Shown here in pieces: positions 5,748-6,597 of a stretch of 6,597 nucleotides of DNA (its first letter is position 1; each line of letters opens with the position of its first letter). The stretch is from NCBI GenBank assembly GCA_946478915.1, contig CAMLER010000290.1, positions 1 through 6,597 on the forward strand. Direction: 5' to 3'. This DNA comes from an uncultured Chryseolinea sp. Lineage in GTDB: Bacteria > Bacteroidota > Bacteroidia > Cytophagales > Cyclobacteriaceae. Position numbers and translations under genes: made by a program. The notes beneath the pieces are model-generated. The model ran no database searches. It had not been told where the DNA came from and was given only the letters and a program-made list of their open reading frames with translations.

Positions 5748-6245
5748 CTAATTAGTCCCTTTGAGCAACGGAATCCGGCTCAAAGTACCATTGAAATCAC
5801 CCTCATTTATGGTGTGCACGTTTGTGATGACATGCAATTTATTTTCTTCAAGACGCGGTTGAATGGATATAGAACTTTCTTTCAGGTCAAGAGACACACC
5901 ATTAAATATCGCGGCCAACAACTGATTTTCAGTTTCTTGGCCGGGGTAGTGATAATTATTATCAATTGTTTTTTTCGTTACCAAAAGTTCCAGCGATTCC
6001 CCGTTTTCAAACTTCAGATAAATCCTATGCCGATCATCCTGGTCTGGTCGTAGGGAGCCTTCATTAACAATGTAAACCGTTTTTGGTCCGGCATTTTGTT
6101 GCTCAATTGCCCCCTGCACAAAAGCCGTGGTACTCTCTTCTGAATAATCGACGCCCCACAAAGGAGACTTTGCAATTTTTTCCTCTGTACTGCAGTGAAA
6201 AAGAATAAATGACAGACTTGCCAAAATCACAATTTTCGTTTTCAT
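5748..6245 (-). CDS. Small exported protein, putative lipoprotein, unknown function
   Basis: I do not recognise the family. The 165-residue product starts MKTKIVILASLSFILFHCSTEEK: two lysines, a hydrophobic core, then Cys18, a plausible lipoprotein signal peptide. The residues before Cys (L-F-H) depart from the usual L-[AS]-[GA]-C lipobox, so lipidation is uncertain; Bacteroidota lipoboxes are known to be loose. Acidic residues just after Cys (STEEK) recall the export tags of surface lipoproteins in this phylum, a weak hint only. The mature part is polar and looks beta-rich, with no transmembrane segment and no enzyme motif. The gene faces dnaE2 with 5 bp between stop codons and is transcribed the opposite way, so it is unlikely to belong to the polymerase cassette. 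The ATG at 6245 is chosen because the signal peptide begins there. Confidence 0.75.
   Translation of the reverse strand: MKTKIVILASLSFILFHCSTEEKIAKSPLWGVDYSEESTTAFVQGAIEQQNAGPKTVYIVNEGSLRPDQDDRHRIYLKFENGESLELLVTKKTIDNNYHYPGQETENQLLAAIFNGVSLDLKESSISIQPRLEENKLHVITNVHTINEGDFNGTLSRIPLLKGTN
5759..5785. terminator. Strong hairpin at the convergent gene junction, possible bidirectional terminator
   Basis: CTTTGAGC (5759-5766) pairs perfectly with GCTCAAAG (5778-5785). Inside, CGG (5769-5771) pairs with CCG (5775-5777), giving about 11 base pairs with a 2-nt bulge and a 3-nt loop. It begins 16 nt after the dnaE2 stop and lies within the last codons of the opposite gene. Neither strand has a U-tract after it, so it is not a textbook intrinsic terminator, but it could stop or stabilise the 3' ends of both converging transcripts. 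Confidence 0.45.
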
Positions 6246-6281
6246 AGCCGTTCAATTTATAATGTAAAGAGACGGCTTTTT
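6246..6281. repeat. Inverted repeat AGCCGT/ACGGCT abutting the lipoprotein start codon
   Basis: AGCCGT (6246-6251) and ACGGCT (6272-6277) are perfect 6-bp arms around a 20-nt AT-rich loop. On the minus strand the second arm runs directly into the ATG at 6245, so the folded leader would put a stem next to the initiation codon. On the plus strand the stem ends in a T-run (6277-6281), so it could instead end transcription reading through from dnaE2. Both readings are inferred from shape. Confidence 0.35.
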
Positions 6282-6472
6282 CATGAGGGAAAGGAGACCG
6301 TGTCGTCATACATTCATTATGATCGACGATTGGAACTCAGAAAAAAGGGCGTGACCGAATAAAAAACAGCACGTCTATTTTGAGTAAAAATATCCCCAGT
6401 TTTCAGTCACTTTATCGGGAAAAATAGGCCGATTTTTCTGAGACACCGTACCAATTTTGGAGTGTCAATGCA
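6282..6472. other. Spacer between the two leftward genes with a terminator-like dyad
   Basis: No gene is seen. GAAAAAT (6419-6425) and ATTTTTC (6432-6438) form 7-bp arms around AGGCCG; alternatively ATCGG (6414-6418) pairs with CCGAT (6429-6433) followed by TTTT. The element lies 35 bp beyond the stop of the membrane-protein gene on the minus strand, where a terminator would be expected, and its A/T flanks would allow action in both directions. The stem is AT-rich and weak. No clear TAnnTTTG promoter for the lipoprotein gene was found. Confidence 0.35.
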
Positions 6473-6597
6473 TCAAATGTCCGAACGTTTCAATTTCAGA
6501 TAACTGAAAAAATTAAAGGCAAATATCCACCCTGTGACAATCATCGCCGATCCAAGTGCGACATAATCCTGAATCTCCTGAAAAGCATATCTCGGTA
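6473..6597 (-). CDS. C-terminal end of a membrane protein, cut by the right edge
   Basis: Reading leftward from the edge, one frame gives 40 residues and a TGA at 6475-6473. The end contains a clear hydrophobic segment, YVALGSAMIVTGWIFAFNFF, followed by SYLKLKRSDI. A transmembrane helix with a short basic tail at the C-terminus is typical of an inner-membrane protein whose C-terminus is cytoplasmic. The other two minus frames hit stops without any such pattern. The N-terminal part is outside the window and the family cannot be named. It lies 227 bp upstream of the lipoprotein gene on the same strand; cotranscription is possible, but the dyad at 6414-6438 argues against it. Confidence 0.6.
   Translation of the reverse strand, partial: PRYAFQEIQDYVALGSAMIVTGWIFAFNFFSYLKLKRSDI

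Noticed and set aside
5748..5755. Palindrome CTAATTAG at the lipoprotein stop codon
   Set aside because: Eight bases, AT-rich and explained by the stop codon context; it does not match the operator spacing.
6103..6309. 68-codon minus frame overlapping the 5' end of the lipoprotein gene
   Set aside because: It is out of frame with the gene that has a signal peptide and shows no domain pattern of its own.
1..6597. CRISPR array, tRNA, rRNA, insertion sequence or phage structural genes
   Set aside because: No regularly spaced repeats, cloverleaf, rRNA-like segment or transposase motif was seen on either strand.

Overview
The window reads as a chromosomal segment from a member of the Bacteroidota, probably a Cytophagia-like lineage. 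Three things support this. Genes start at ATG without clear Shine-Dalgarno sequences. One promoter matches the Bacteroidota pattern (TTTG at -33, TAnnTTTG at -7). The protein families also fit: a short DnaE starting MYLNCHT and an XRE/S24-type regulator beside dinB. Placement below phylum is a guess.

Layout from left to right: (1) the 5' part of a leftward gene for an XRE helix-turn-helix regulator, cut by the window edge where an S24 (LexA/CI-like) domain would be expected (1-309). (2) A divergent control region (310-501) with two copies of a 17-bp dyad, AACTAA-N5-TTAGTT, whose centres are 33 bp apart. (3) A rightward pair: dinB (Y-family DNA polymerase IV, 502-1695) and, 15 bp later, a 2H-phosphoesterase / '2'-5' RNA ligase-like' protein whose first catalytic His is replaced by Asn (1711-2247). 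(4) A 441-bp stretch with no convincing gene (2248-2688). (5) A 1017-residue DnaE2-like DNA polymerase III alpha subunit (2689-5742). (6) A leftward, convergent gene for a small exported, probably lipid-anchored protein of unknown function (5748-6245), whose stop is 5 bp from that of the polymerase. A stable hairpin lies at this junction. (7) A 227-bp spacer, then the last 40 codons of a leftward membrane protein cut by the right edge (6473-6597).

The central theme is an inducible translesion-synthesis cassette. It has a DinB polymerase and a second, short, DnaE2/ImuC-type polymerase, both with candidate sliding-clamp motifs, next to a LexA/CI-like repressor that probably controls them through the twin dyad. 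In the classical imuA-imuB-dnaE2 mutasome the partners are a RecA-like protein and an inactive Y-family protein. Here the Y-family polymerase keeps its catalytic acidic residues, and the third member is the 2H-like protein. The twin dyad, the altered 2H protein and the long gap before dnaE2 are the parts most worth following up.
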